The notes under the pieces: model-generated
Database searches by the model: none
Told to the model about the DNA's origin: nothing
The model's input: only the letters and a program-made list of their open reading frames with translations
Source: CAZFHA01 sp964518595
GTDB taxonomy: Bacteria > Bacillota > Clostridia > Saccharofermentanales > Saccharofermentanaceae
Assembly (NCBI GenBank): GCA_964518595.1
Contig: CAZFHA010000009.1
Location: forward strand, 1 to 64,000
Direction: 5' to 3'
DNA: 64,000 nucleotides
Part shown: piece after piece, positions 17,615 to 26,256 of the stretch
Layout of the letters: every line of letters starts with the position of its first letter
Numbering within the stretch: the stretch's first letter is position 1
Position numbers and translations under genes: made by a program

Positions 17615-19735
17615 ATGTCTGATTTGTATAAGACTGCCACTCGTGGATACTTGATTGATCATCATTCTCCAGCACCACCAATTATTACCTTTGATCATTT
17701 GAAGTCGTCAGAGTATGAAGATTTTATCCAGAAAGCGAATATTAATAGCCTGATGCTTTACTGCAAGGATCACTGGGGTTACTGCTACTATGATACTAAG
17801 GTAGGGGTACGCCATCCTGCTCTCAAAGAGGATTTTGTTAAAACCATGGCAGAGATTCTGCGGCGCAATCAGGTGGAGTTTAATGCTTACTACTGCATAG
17901 AGTATGATTGCTTGGCTCCTGAGCTCCACCCGGAATGGTCTACCCTTGATTTGGCGGGAAATCCGGTCGTTCTTAAAGGGAGAATTCCTAAATGGGGGAT
18001 GCCTTGTTATCTCACCAGGTATCGGAAATATGTTTTAGAGCAGCTGACTGAAATTGTCACCGGCTATCATCCAGATAGTTTGTTTTTAGATATTTTTGGT
18101 AAAAGCTTATGTTATTGTCCGGCCTGCAAAGAAAAGTTCTTGGCTACTTATGGCTATCCCTTACCGGAGCGGCCAGAAAGCTTGGGAGCAGACTCAGAGT
18201 TTGCAACCATTGATTTTGGGGATAAAGGGCGGGATATCAATCAGTTCTTAGAAACTTGTGCCTTAGACATGTTTAAGGAAATTCGCCAAACCTTAAAGAG
18301 CCTTGATTCTAGCCTCGCCATTACGATTAATTTTTCGGCTCTATATCCCAAAGCGTTACGGGATTTATTGGATTACCAGTTTACCGAACCCTGGGCCGGG
18401 AATTGGTTATCGGCAGCTTATGCCAGAGATACAGCCTTAGGACAGTACCCCCAATTGGGGCCGGGAGATGTTTCCGAAGTTTATAATTATCAGGATGATG
18501 CAATTTATCAGTTAGCCGCGGCCCAAATTGCTGCCAATGGCTGCCGACCATTTATTTATAGTGGTAGCCAACATGTAGACGGAACCTTAGAGTTTGTTGA
18601 GGCAGAAAAGGTCGGAAAAGCTTTTCAAGAGGTGAAAGCCTTTGAAGCTTATTTGGGACAGCGGGAAGTAGTGGCAGATATCTTACTTGTTCAGAGTGAG
18701 AGTTCCTCCCGAGCCTTTGGCGGTAGTGAGGTCACTTTAAACGCTATCGGCCGCTGCAAGAAACCAGATTCCCATCGAAAAGCCTTATTGGGTGCCATGA
18801 AGCTCTGCGATGTTTCTGGGTATTCCTGGCGTCTTTTGCCGGAGCAATCTATAACCAAGGAAGTAATAGCAAAATATTCTTTGGTTATTCTTGCCGGTTT
18901 CTATCATGTAACACCAGAGCTAAAAGAGGTTTTGGTAAGCTATCAAGCTGGCGGCGGTGCTTTGCTGGCGGATGGACAGGTAGGACTTTATGATGAAGAA
19001 GGTAAACAGATCAGCCCAGCTTTGGCTGATATTTTTGGCTATGAATGGCAGACAAGATTGGATCGGTATAAACAAGCCGATTGGGGGGCTTACCTAAAAC
19101 TAGATAGGGCGCTACCCTGGGAAAATACTCCAGATACGCAAATCGCCCTTCCGGCGGTTCAGTATGGCGTTGCACTTAGAGAAGGAAAGAGTCTGGGAAA
19201 TCTAGTTTTTCCTTGCACCGAAATAACCGACAAAAGCTGGGTCAATTGGTGGTGTCCTCCGCCGGCTACAGAAGTCACTTTCTGGCCGGGTATTACAGAG
19301 AAGCAAAAGGCAATCTATTTGGCTTTTGACTTTTTTTCCGCGGCTACAAAAGATTTCTGGTTACTGCCGAACTTGTTTATGGATCTTTTAGCGCGCCTTT
19401 TGCCACATCCGCTTATTAGGTTTTCCAGCCAATCTCCTAAAGCACTTTCTGTAGTTACTTATAGCCGTGGAAAGAAACTTATACTCCACCAAGTGAGTCA
19501 TCTAGCGGAACAACTTAAGGGTACTCCGCCGGAGATAGACGGTGGTATTATCCGGCTGGATAAAAAGACTATGCCTATTCGTGAAATAAAGCGAGTTTTT
19601 CCCACTGGGGAGGACTTGATCTGGAGTGAAGAGGGGGAATACCAAAGCATTCAGTTGCCGCCTGTGAAGCTACATCAAGTGCTGCTCGTTTCTTTGGATC
19701 AGGATACAGAATTCTTCCCTGTCAATCCAAACTGA
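17615..19735 (+). CDS. Putative glycosidase: TIM-barrel (GHL6-like) plus GH42-type trimerisation domain
   Basis: A 706-aa protein without signal peptide. Residues of about 10-330 look like an alpha-amylase-superfamily barrel of the hypothetical glycosyl hydrolase 6 type. It contains LFLDIFG with a possible catalytic Asp, the cysteine cluster CYCPACKEKF, and YQFTEPW with a candidate Glu. Residues of about 380-580 resemble the beta-galactosidase trimerisation domain (glutamine-amidotransferase-like fold) seen in GH42. A small beta C-terminal domain follows. ATG 17615 is chosen because GGAGG lies 9 bases upstream; an open frame without ribosome site extends to 17546. No activity is known for close relatives that I can name. 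Confidence 0.7.
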   Translation: MSDLYKTATRGYLIDHHSPAPPIITFDHLKSSEYEDFIQKANINSLMLYCKDHWGYCYYDTKVGVRHPALKEDFVKTMAEILRRNQVEFNAYYCIEYDCLAPELHPEWSTLDLAGNPVVLKGRIPKWGMPCYLTRYRKYVLEQLTEIVTGYHPDSLFLDIFGKSLCYCPACKEKFLATYGYPLPERPESLGADSEFATIDFGDKGRDINQFLETCALDMFKEIRQTLKSLDSSLAITINFSALYPKALRDLLDYQFTEPWAGNWLSAAYARDTALGQYPQLGPGDVSEVYNYQDDAIYQLAAAQIAANGCRPFIYSGSQHVDGTLEFVEAEKVGKAFQEVKAFEAYLGQREVVADILLVQSESSSRAFGGSEVTLNAIGRCKKPDSHRKALLGAMKLCDVSGYSWRLLPEQSITKEVIAKYSLVILAGFYHVTPELKEVLVSYQAGGGALLADGQVGLYDEEGKQISPALADIFGYEWQTRLDRYKQADWGAYLKLDRALPWENTPDTQIALPAVQYGVALREGKSLGNLVFPCTEITDKSWVNWWCPPPATEVTFWPGITEKQKAIYLAFDFFSAATKDFWLLPNLFMDLLARLLPHPLIRFSSQSPKALSVVTYSRGKKLILHQVSHLAEQLKGTPPEIDGGIIRLDKKTMPIREIKRVFPTGEDLIWSEEGEYQSIQLPPVKLHQVLLVSLDQDTEFFPVNPN

Positions 19736-19739
19736 TTCC

Positions 19740-19768
19740 TTGTAAATATACTTGCATCGTTCTATAAT
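19740..19768 (+). promoter_or_regulatory. Promoter before the membrane-protein gene
   Basis: TTGTAA at 19740-19745, a 17-base spacer and a perfect TATAAT at 19763-19768, starting six bases after the preceding stop codon. The predicted start lies about 20 bases before ATG 19796. No LacI operator is visible here, so the last two genes of the locus could be expressed independently. Confidence 0.6.
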
Positions 19769-19795
19769 GAGGAAAAAGAATATTAGGAGGCTTTT

Positions 19796-20329
19796 ATGGA
19801 ATACAATACTGGTTTTTTCTTGGCAGGAGGGATCATTGTTAGCATTTTGCTACTTGCCTCTATTTTGTATTGGACCTTGTTATTTCGCAAAAATTGGGCC
19901 AGTTGGAAGCAGTTTCCGGATAAAGCCCGTCCGATTATATTGGTTGCGGTTTCTGAAATAGCCCTTTTGTACTCTTTGATCCGCTTTTTTATGATGGCGG
20001 CCAGAGCTGCCGAACCGGTGCTGATTCTGTTTGATTTTATTTTAATCTTGATTTTAACCGCTTTAGGGGCTTGGACCGCCTTTATGAGTGAACGTAAGAA
20101 AGCCAAAGAGAAGCAGCGCTTTGGAAAGGTTTTCTTTTTTCTCGGTGCCTTATTAGTTGAAGCACTGGCTCTTATCCTTTGGTTGGCCAATTTTAACTTG
20201 ACCGTCGAATTCTATATGCTGGCTTTTTATGGTGCCATTGTTGCTGCTGTTCTCTACCTTTTGGTAATGCGTGCCAAACCGGCTAATTCCACAGAGGCGG
20301 CTTCTCCGGTAGAATTGAAACACGAATGA
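19796..20329 (+). CDS. Five-helix integral membrane protein of unknown function
   Basis: 177 aa, not recognised. Predicted helices lie at about 6-30, 46-68, 73-97, 110-131 and 136-157. A Lys/Arg-rich loop (SERKKAKEKQR, 98-108) separates the third and fourth and is probably cytoplasmic. The C-terminal tail is short and hydrophilic. A strong AGGAGG ribosome site and its own promoter precede it. It lies between two glycosidase-like genes but has no transporter signature. It could be a scaffold, a sensor or an unrelated insertion. Confidence 0.75.
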   Translation: MEYNTGFFLAGGIIVSILLLASILYWTLLFRKNWASWKQFPDKARPIILVAVSEIALLYSLIRFFMMAARAAEPVLILFDFILILILTALGAWTAFMSERKKAKEKQRFGKVFFFLGALLVEALALILWLANFNLTVEFYMLAFYGAIVAAVLYLLVMRAKPANSTEAASPVELKHE

Positions 20330-20351
20330 TATGTCTTTTGCCCCCGCTTAA

Positions 20352-20360
20352 TGTTAAAAT
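20352..20360 (+). promoter_or_regulatory. Possible extended -10 promoter before the LacZ-like gene
   Basis: TGTTAAAAT fits an extended -10 element (TGn then TAAAAT), but no matching -35 is seen 17 bases upstream. It lies 82 bases before the ATG of the LacZ-like gene, and an imperfect hairpin (GAGGTT 20374-20379, AACCTC 20394-20399) comes between. Confidence 0.3.
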
Positions 20361-20441
20361 AGTAGCAGAAATAGAGGTTGTAGGAAGACCCTGAACCTCA
20401 CAATACAGTAGACAGGATTGGAAGAGCGGGGAGAACTTGGG

Positions 20442-23400
20442 ATGAAAGCACAGAGCGGACTAGACTATTTTTGGCCATACGACTCTCTGAGTGATATATA
20501 TAATGAGAAGGTGCAACCGGAATTTGGTATTATTCCTTCCAAGTGGCAATTCGATTTGCCGAATTGGAAATTTTATTATGCAGAGACCAGGGATGTAGTA
20601 CCTCCGGATTTTGCTTTGGCGAATTGTCAGGAAGGTGCTTGGGAGGACATTACCCTACCTACTTGTTGGCAGACTAATGGTTTTGGCTTGCCCTCATCCT
20701 TAGTCTATGATTCCGGATTACAGCCTAAACAAGATTCAATTGGGCGGCGGTTACAGAATCGCTTGTCTCATCTGGCAGGTTCCGATGAGATGGATGATGT
20801 GGGCGTATATCGCTGCTTTGTAACCTTGCCTGCCGACTATTTAGAACGGGCAATTTACTTTACCTGCTCCGGTATACGAGGCCGTTTTGAAATTTTTGTC
20901 AATGGTCAGCCAGTTTGCGAGAGTGCGGCAGTATATAGTCATACAAAGTTTTTACTGTCACCCTACTTATTGCCCGGTGACAATCTTTTGACCATACTTG
21001 TGTATCGTCTTAACCAGAATAAACGTGGGCGAATCCACGAAGAAGGTGGTAGCTTTGGTCTTGCGGGTATTTTTAGAATGCCCAGTATTGTGGCAGAGTC
21101 TCTTATTGAGATTGAGTCCCTGCAGATTTCTACCCAATGGGCGCCTATGGGTAGCCCAGCTATGGAGGAAGAGGTTCTTGAATTGATTGCCCCCACCTCT
21201 AGTGCTTTGGAGGAAGGTGAAGAGGGGGTGGAAGTGGAGGTAGAGCCTGAGACCACACAAGTCGAACCAGATCCACTTCTGGCTTCGCAACGGCGTGATA
21301 GCCGCTTACATGTGCGCATCGGCATAAAGAATCACGTTGATTTGCCTGTTGGTATTTTTATCTCTTGTAAGCTTTATGAAGTTAGACCGGAATATGATCT
21401 TTACCATTTGCCAATTCACCCTTTTAGTCAGGGTCAGGATGTTGCCTATAATTTAAAGCCTGACGAAGCCGTTTTTCTGGAAAATGAATATTATGCCTCT
21501 CGGGTTCTGCCCTGGAGTGACCAGACGCCCTGCCTCTATGACCTGATTATCACATTGACGGATACCCAAGAGCGGATCATCTGTGTCAAGAAACAACGCT
21601 TTGGCTTTAGAAATGTTGAAGTTCTGGCTAAGGTGTTTCATATAAATGATGTTGCCTTGCCTTTGCGGGCTGTGCGTTATTTTTCTTTCGATCCTCAAGG
21701 TGGACTATCTGTACCTAAGGAACGATTTTTGCAGGATATTCAATTGATAAAGCAGGCACATTTGAATACGGTTATCATTGCCTATATTCCGGCCGATCCT
21801 TTGTTCTATTTGATGTGTGACCACTATGGTTTATACGTTATTAGTCAGGCTCCGCCTAAACAAATGTTAGAGAATGCCTTTAGCTTGGCGGCACACCCCA
21901 GCTTGGTATTTTGGTCTTTCCCACCGGGCAAATATGATGACAGCAAACTATGGGAACTCAAGCAGCGGATGTTGGAGTGGGATAGGAGTCGACTATTTTA
22001 TGCTGATGCCGACCAAACCGGTAAGCTTTCAGATATTCCGGCTCTGCCTTCGGAAGCCGGGGTTCTTTTCGGTGAATGGTCTGACATATGCATGGATCAA
22101 CAGTGGCGCTTGGCTCATATGAAGGTTAGAAAGCAGCCGCCTATCTTTGCTTCGGAAGCAATCAAACGAAGGGAAGAGAGTATTAAATCCTATAAATGGC
22201 TGCACCAAGCCGATTTGTCGGAATATCATGATGCCCAGCACGTACCCATTGCCCAAGGCCTAGTGAGCGCGGACAGAGATCCTCACCCTCTTTACTATGA
22301 AGTGAAGAGACAGTGTGAGACGGTTAAAATTTTTCCGGGCGACGATACTGTGGGGCAACTATATTTGCAGAATTTACATCCCTTGGGCAGTACACCTGAG
22401 TTAATTATTTATTGGCAACTGCTGGTGGGAGGAGTACACTTGCGGGGTGGCTATGGTGAACCGGGAGTGATAATGCCGGGAACAAAAGCTGAGCTGCGTT
22501 TTCCTGTGGATGCGGCAACGTTTATCACTTCAAAATGGTTAGAAGAAGAGCCGGAAGCTGAGGCTGTTTTGGCGCGAGCTTTAAGCCGGGAATTAATTTT
22601 AGATATTCGAATTTGTATGCTCGAAGATACCAGCTATGCTGCTGCCGGACATGAGTTAGCCTTTTACCAACAAGTTCTGGTTGAGAATGTATTTGTTGGT
22701 TCGAGTGAGCAGGGAGGAGACTTCTTTTCCGCTTCCAATATGTTAGCGCCGGTTGAGCAAGCCAATACTTCTGTAGCTGCCTTCAAGAAGCAAGTTGTAG
22801 CGGGCGGTCAGCCTTTAAAGATTGTAGCATCGCCGACGCTGTTAACTGTCAGCCAAAAAGCCGTAGCTTTCTCTTTTTCTAGAAATAGCGGGGGAATGAA
22901 GGATCTTTCACTTTTGGGCGGACAGCTTTTAGCCGGTAGCCTTCAGCCCAGCTTTTATCGGGCGGCTACCAATGCGGATCGGTCTGACCAGTCCTTTACA
23001 CTATCGGCAACGATTTTTTCGAAGGAAACCGATTGGAAAAGTATTCAGGAAGCCATGAGCTATAAGAGCTTTTTCTATGAAATGCGGGGAGAAATTTTTT
23101 CCCTGTTGGTACAGTACCAGAGTCCGGCTTTTAAGGGAAAGGTTATGTTAGAGTATCAGATATTGCCTAACGGAACGCTCAAAATATCAATGGCTTTTAC
23201 TCCTAAATATGATCTTTGGCGTGCTGGGGTTCGTTTACCTTTGCCTAAATCTATGCGTTTCTTTTCTTGGTATGGTCGAGGGTTACAAGAGGCCTATCCA
23301 GATCGCAGGGAAGCTTCAAGATTGGGTCTGTATGAGGCTTTTCCGGAACAGCTCTATCATGAATATAGTCGGCCGCAGGAGAATGGCGCCCATGTAGATA

Positions 23401-23672
23401 CTCGCTGCCTCTTAGTGACAGATGGGCAGGGCAGAGGACTGAAAATTTCTGCGGAGAGTCAGGAAAGCTTCTCTTTCACGGCGGCTATCTATTCACCGGA
23501 GGCTCTTGATGAGTGTCTTCACCAAGAGCAGCTACGTCCCAGAGACAGTTATGAGTTGTTCTTGGATTTCTATCAGCGCGGTATTGAGCGCACAGGGATG
23601 GAGACCGGACAATTTGTTAAGAATCGTCTTTACCGGGGAACCTTTATTTTTGAGCCTTGGCTTGGTGAGTAG
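20442..23672 (+). CDS. LacZ-like GH2 homologue, probably catalytically inactive
   Basis: 1076 aa with the LacZ domain order: jelly-roll (about 90-230), Ig-like, a shortened TIM barrel, Ig-like, and a C-terminal Bgal_small_N domain with WYGRG..EAYPDR and RPQENGAHVD. The barrel is degenerate. The GH2 acid/base segment WSLGNESG reads WSFPPGKY (491-498), so the Asn-Glu pair is replaced by Pro-Gly. The nucleophile strand reads IFASEA, with a Glu at 572 but odd surroundings. A Glu-rich insert (EEGEEGVEVEVEPE) lies near residue 260. ATG 20442 has GGGGAG 8 bases upstream. It may bind carbohydrate without cutting it, or use another mechanism. Its 3' end overlaps the convergent rluF-like gene by 29 bases. 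Confidence 0.8.
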   Translation: MKAQSGLDYFWPYDSLSDIYNEKVQPEFGIIPSKWQFDLPNWKFYYAETRDVVPPDFALANCQEGAWEDITLPTCWQTNGFGLPSSLVYDSGLQPKQDSIGRRLQNRLSHLAGSDEMDDVGVYRCFVTLPADYLERAIYFTCSGIRGRFEIFVNGQPVCESAAVYSHTKFLLSPYLLPGDNLLTILVYRLNQNKRGRIHEEGGSFGLAGIFRMPSIVAESLIEIESLQISTQWAPMGSPAMEEEVLELIAPTSSALEEGEEGVEVEVEPETTQVEPDPLLASQRRDSRLHVRIGIKNHVDLPVGIFISCKLYEVRPEYDLYHLPIHPFSQGQDVAYNLKPDEAVFLENEYYASRVLPWSDQTPCLYDLIITLTDTQERIICVKKQRFGFRNVEVLAKVFHINDVALPLRAVRYFSFDPQGGLSVPKERFLQDIQLIKQAHLNTVIIAYIPADPLFYLMCDHYGLYVISQAPPKQMLENAFSLAAHPSLVFWSFPPGKYDDSKLWELKQRMLEWDRSRLFYADADQTGKLSDIPALPSEAGVLFGEWSDICMDQQWRLAHMKVRKQPPIFASEAIKRREESIKSYKWLHQADLSEYHDAQHVPIAQGLVSADRDPHPLYYEVKRQCETVKIFPGDDTVGQLYLQNLHPLGSTPELIIYWQLLVGGVHLRGGYGEPGVIMPGTKAELRFPVDAATFITSKWLEEEPEAEAVLARALSRELILDIRICMLEDTSYAAAGHELAFYQQVLVENVFVGSSEQGGDFFSASNMLAPVEQANTSVAAFKKQVVAGGQPLKIVASPTLLTVSQKAVAFSFSRNSGGMKDLSLLGGQLLAGSLQPSFYRAATNADRSDQSFTLSATIFSKETDWKSIQEAMSYKSFFYEMRGEIFSLLVQYQSPAFKGKVMLEYQILPNGTLKISMAFTPKYDLWRAGVRLPLPKSMRFFSWYGRGLQEAYPDRREASRLGLYEAFPEQLYHEYSRPQENGAHVDTRCLLVTDGQGRGLKISAESQESFSFTAAIYSPEALDECLHQEQLRPRDSYELFLDFYQRGIERTGMETGQFVKNRLYRGTFIFEPWLGE

Positions 23673-24441
23673 TCAGAGCTTTTATGTCTCTGACTTCCTT
23701 ATAGGTGAGTGGTCTCCATTCACCTAAAGGAAGGGTTCCTAAGTCTATGTTAAGAATACGAGTCCGCTTTAATTTTCTTACCCGGTATTCATGGTACTCA
23801 CACATCCGCCGAATTTGACGATTTAGTCCTTGGGTGAGGATGATTTTAAATTTCTTTTCACCTAGCACCTTGATTTTACAGGGCAATGTCACAGTGTCCA
23901 GAATCGGCACACCTTTCTCCATGCTGGCGATAAAGCTTTTCGTAATGGGGCGATCAACTTCCACCAAATACTCTTTTTCGTGGCGTCCTTCTGCGCGAAG
24001 AATTTTGTTTACTATGCTGCCATCATTAGTAAGAAGAATTAAGCCGGTTGAATTTTTGTCCAAGCGGCCAATGGGATAGATTCGTTTTTCAAAGTGGAGA
24101 TAATCAATAATATTGCTTTCGTCCCGAGGGTCTGTTGTACAGGTAATACCTAAGGGTTTATGAAGGGCAATATAGAGATAGTCCTCATCAGGAATCATTG
24201 GTTTTTCGTCTAGATAGACTGTTTGACCGGGGAGAACCTGTGTGCCAGGAGTGGCAATTTCACCGTCTACGGTAACTCTACCTGCAGCCACATATTCATC
24301 GGCCTGCCTTCTGGAGCAGAATCCACTGGAGCTAATATAACGGTTGATCCGTGTGCCTTTTCGTTCAGAATCGACAATGTCTTTATCTGCACCGCTATTT
24401 TCTTTCCTTGTATCGGTATCAGAATCGTGGTTATTATTCAT
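23644..24441 (-). CDS. rluF: Pseudouridine synthase, RluB/RluF (RsuA) family
   Basis: Makes pseudouridine in 23S rRNA, 265 aa. A charged N-terminal tail is followed by an S4 RNA-binding domain (INRYISSSGFCSRRQADEYV, about 32-51). The catalytic domain has GRLDKNSTGL holding the active-site Asp. The C-terminal GLNRQIRRMCEYHEYRV motif marks RluF-like members. The 8-base overlap with the kinase gene upstream suggests one transcript with the two-component pair. Its 3' end overlaps the LacZ-like gene on the other strand, so the two transcripts are antisense at their ends. RluB versus RluF specificity is not certain. Confidence 0.9.
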   Translation of the reverse strand: MNNNHDSDTDTRKENSGADKDIVDSERKGTRINRYISSSGFCSRRQADEYVAAGRVTVDGEIATPGTQVLPGQTVYLDEKPMIPDEDYLYIALHKPLGITCTTDPRDESNIIDYLHFEKRIYPIGRLDKNSTGLILLTNDGSIVNKILRAEGRHEKEYLVEVDRPITKSFIASMEKGVPILDTVTLPCKIKVLGEKKFKIILTQGLNRQIRRMCEYHEYRVRKLKRTRILNIDLGTLPLGEWRPLTYKEVRDIKALTTHQAKAQK

Positions 24442-26254
24442 GTGTATTATCTTCCTGACTTTCTACTTTGTAGCAGCGAAGGGAGAAGGTAAAGGTAGTG
24501 CCCTTGCCGTACTCGCTCTCCACAAAAATTCTTTCGCCCATATATTCCAGCAACTCTTTTGCAATGGCTAAGCCTAAACCAGTGCCTTTTTTACCTCTGG
24601 CTCGATCGGCTTTATAAAAGCGATCAAAAATATAATCCAGATCCTTTTCTTCGATTCCAATTCCGGTGTCGATAACAGACACTAAAACTTCATTCTCCTC
24701 CCAGTTGGGTACAGTGGAAATCGTTACTTTCCCTCCGGCTGGCGTGTATTTTGTTGCATTATCCAATAGGATAACCATAATCTGTTCTAATCGATCCGGA
24801 TTTCCTTCTACAAGGGGAACTGCTCCTTGAGGAAACTCTAAGCTTAAGTCTAGAGAGGCTGTTTGAGCAATAGTCTGAAATTTTAATTCGGTTCCCTTGA
24901 GGAATTCATTTAAATCAATGGGACTGGTTTCGAAGCCAACAGTTTTGGCCTGCAAACTGGAAAGTTCCATGAGATCACTTATCAGACGGGAGAGGCGAAT
25001 CGTTTCATTTAAAATGATACCGTAATAACGCATCCGGTCTTCTTCCTTCTTGACCATGCCGTCTGCCAAAGGTTCAATAAGCCCCTGGAGTGCAGTCAGA
25101 GGGGTTCGAAGTTCATGAGAAACATTGGCTACATATTCTCTGCGGGTTTGTTCCAAGCGTTCGGATTCAGAAATATCACGAAAAAAACCAATTGCACCTG
25201 TCGCCTTGCCACTGGGGTCAGTGTTGGGAACAATCCGGAATAAATAGGTCTTGCCTCTGGAGCGAATTTTATCATGAATCATAGTGCCTTCAAGTAAAGA
25301 ACGCTTAAAACAGGACCAAACGTCTTCAAAGGGAATCAACTGTAAAGATTTGGAATGATTACTCTTTAAGTTGCGTTTTTCACTTTCAAAAATTGCGTGT
25401 AGGGTGGGGTTTGCATAAACGGGTTCTAGATTACTGTCCACAGAAATAACTCCATCGGACAATACGTCAAAGATATTTAAAAGACGATTGCGCTCAACGG
25501 TAAGCTCGTTAATTGAAGTAGATAATTTGTCAGCTAAGTCATTAAAGGATTGAGCCAATTCACCAATTTCACCATGGGTATGTACCTCTGCCCGGGCACG
25601 CAAATCACCCTGAGCCATAGTACGAGCCGCCAAAATCACTTGATGTAAGGGCTTGAGTAGGCGAGACGTGGCCCAGAATATGGGAATTAAAACTAAAAAA
25701 GAAACAATTAACGTAGCTAGAAGGATTATCTCAAAAAGATATTCCTGCACTTTATCATTGTCTGATACGGGGGTTAAAACTGCCAATTCGCCAAGAACAT
25801 TGTGATCATTTTCAATGGGAATTCGTAAGAAGATCATTTCTGGAAGAGCGCTACTGGCAGGAAGAAACTTAATGTCGAGCTTGCTCTTGGGGATGGCTCC
25901 TTGGGTTGAATCCCAATAACCTTGCAAAGTTACTTGGAGGTCAGCTTGGATTGCCTCGGCATTTTCGGAGGCGGCTTCTAGCTCGCCCCTTTCGTCATAC
26001 AGCAGTAGATACAAATCAGGATGGGTAGAATTGGAGGAAAAACGGTTTAAAGCATAAGGGTCTTTGGTGAGAAGGATACTCTTGGCATCTTCTTGGAAAG
26101 AGTCATAAGCAGCCTTCTCAACTCTTTCTATGCCTCCTGAACCACCTGAATTCTGGGTGAGAAGGATAAAAAGTATTGAGGCTAAAATGGCACAAAGACA
26201 CAAAGCCATAAGCATAACAAAGATTATGCGCCGTAAAAAGACACTTCGAAACAT
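24434..26254 (-). CDS. Membrane sensor histidine kinase (PhoR/WalK-like)
   Basis: 606 aa. An N-terminal helix at about 8-32, an extracytoplasmic sensor of roughly 145 residues, and a second helix at about 178-200 come first. A HAMP domain (about 200-255) and a PAS domain (about 260-360) follow. The HisKA phospho-acceptor is in VSHELRTPL, and the ATPase domain shows LDNATKYTP (N box), DTGIGIEEKD (G1) and GLGLAIAKEL (G2). All kinase motifs are intact. It starts two bases after the response regulator's stop codon. The architecture matches phosphate or cell-wall sensing kinases, but no signal can be assigned. Confidence 0.95.
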   Translation of the reverse strand: MFRSVFLRRIIFVMLMALCLCAILASILFILLTQNSGGSGGIERVEKAAYDSFQEDAKSILLTKDPYALNRFSSNSTHPDLYLLLYDERGELEAASENAEAIQADLQVTLQGYWDSTQGAIPKSKLDIKFLPASSALPEMIFLRIPIENDHNVLGELAVLTPVSDNDKVQEYLFEIILLATLIVSFLVLIPIFWATSRLLKPLHQVILAARTMAQGDLRARAEVHTHGEIGELAQSFNDLADKLSTSINELTVERNRLLNIFDVLSDGVISVDSNLEPVYANPTLHAIFESEKRNLKSNHSKSLQLIPFEDVWSCFKRSLLEGTMIHDKIRSRGKTYLFRIVPNTDPSGKATGAIGFFRDISESERLEQTRREYVANVSHELRTPLTALQGLIEPLADGMVKKEEDRMRYYGIILNETIRLSRLISDLMELSSLQAKTVGFETSPIDLNEFLKGTELKFQTIAQTASLDLSLEFPQGAVPLVEGNPDRLEQIMVILLDNATKYTPAGGKVTISTVPNWEENEVLVSVIDTGIGIEEKDLDYIFDRFYKADRARGKKGTGLGLAIAKELLEYMGERIFVESEYGKGTTFTFSLRCYKVESQEDNTHE

Positions 26255-26256
26255 AG

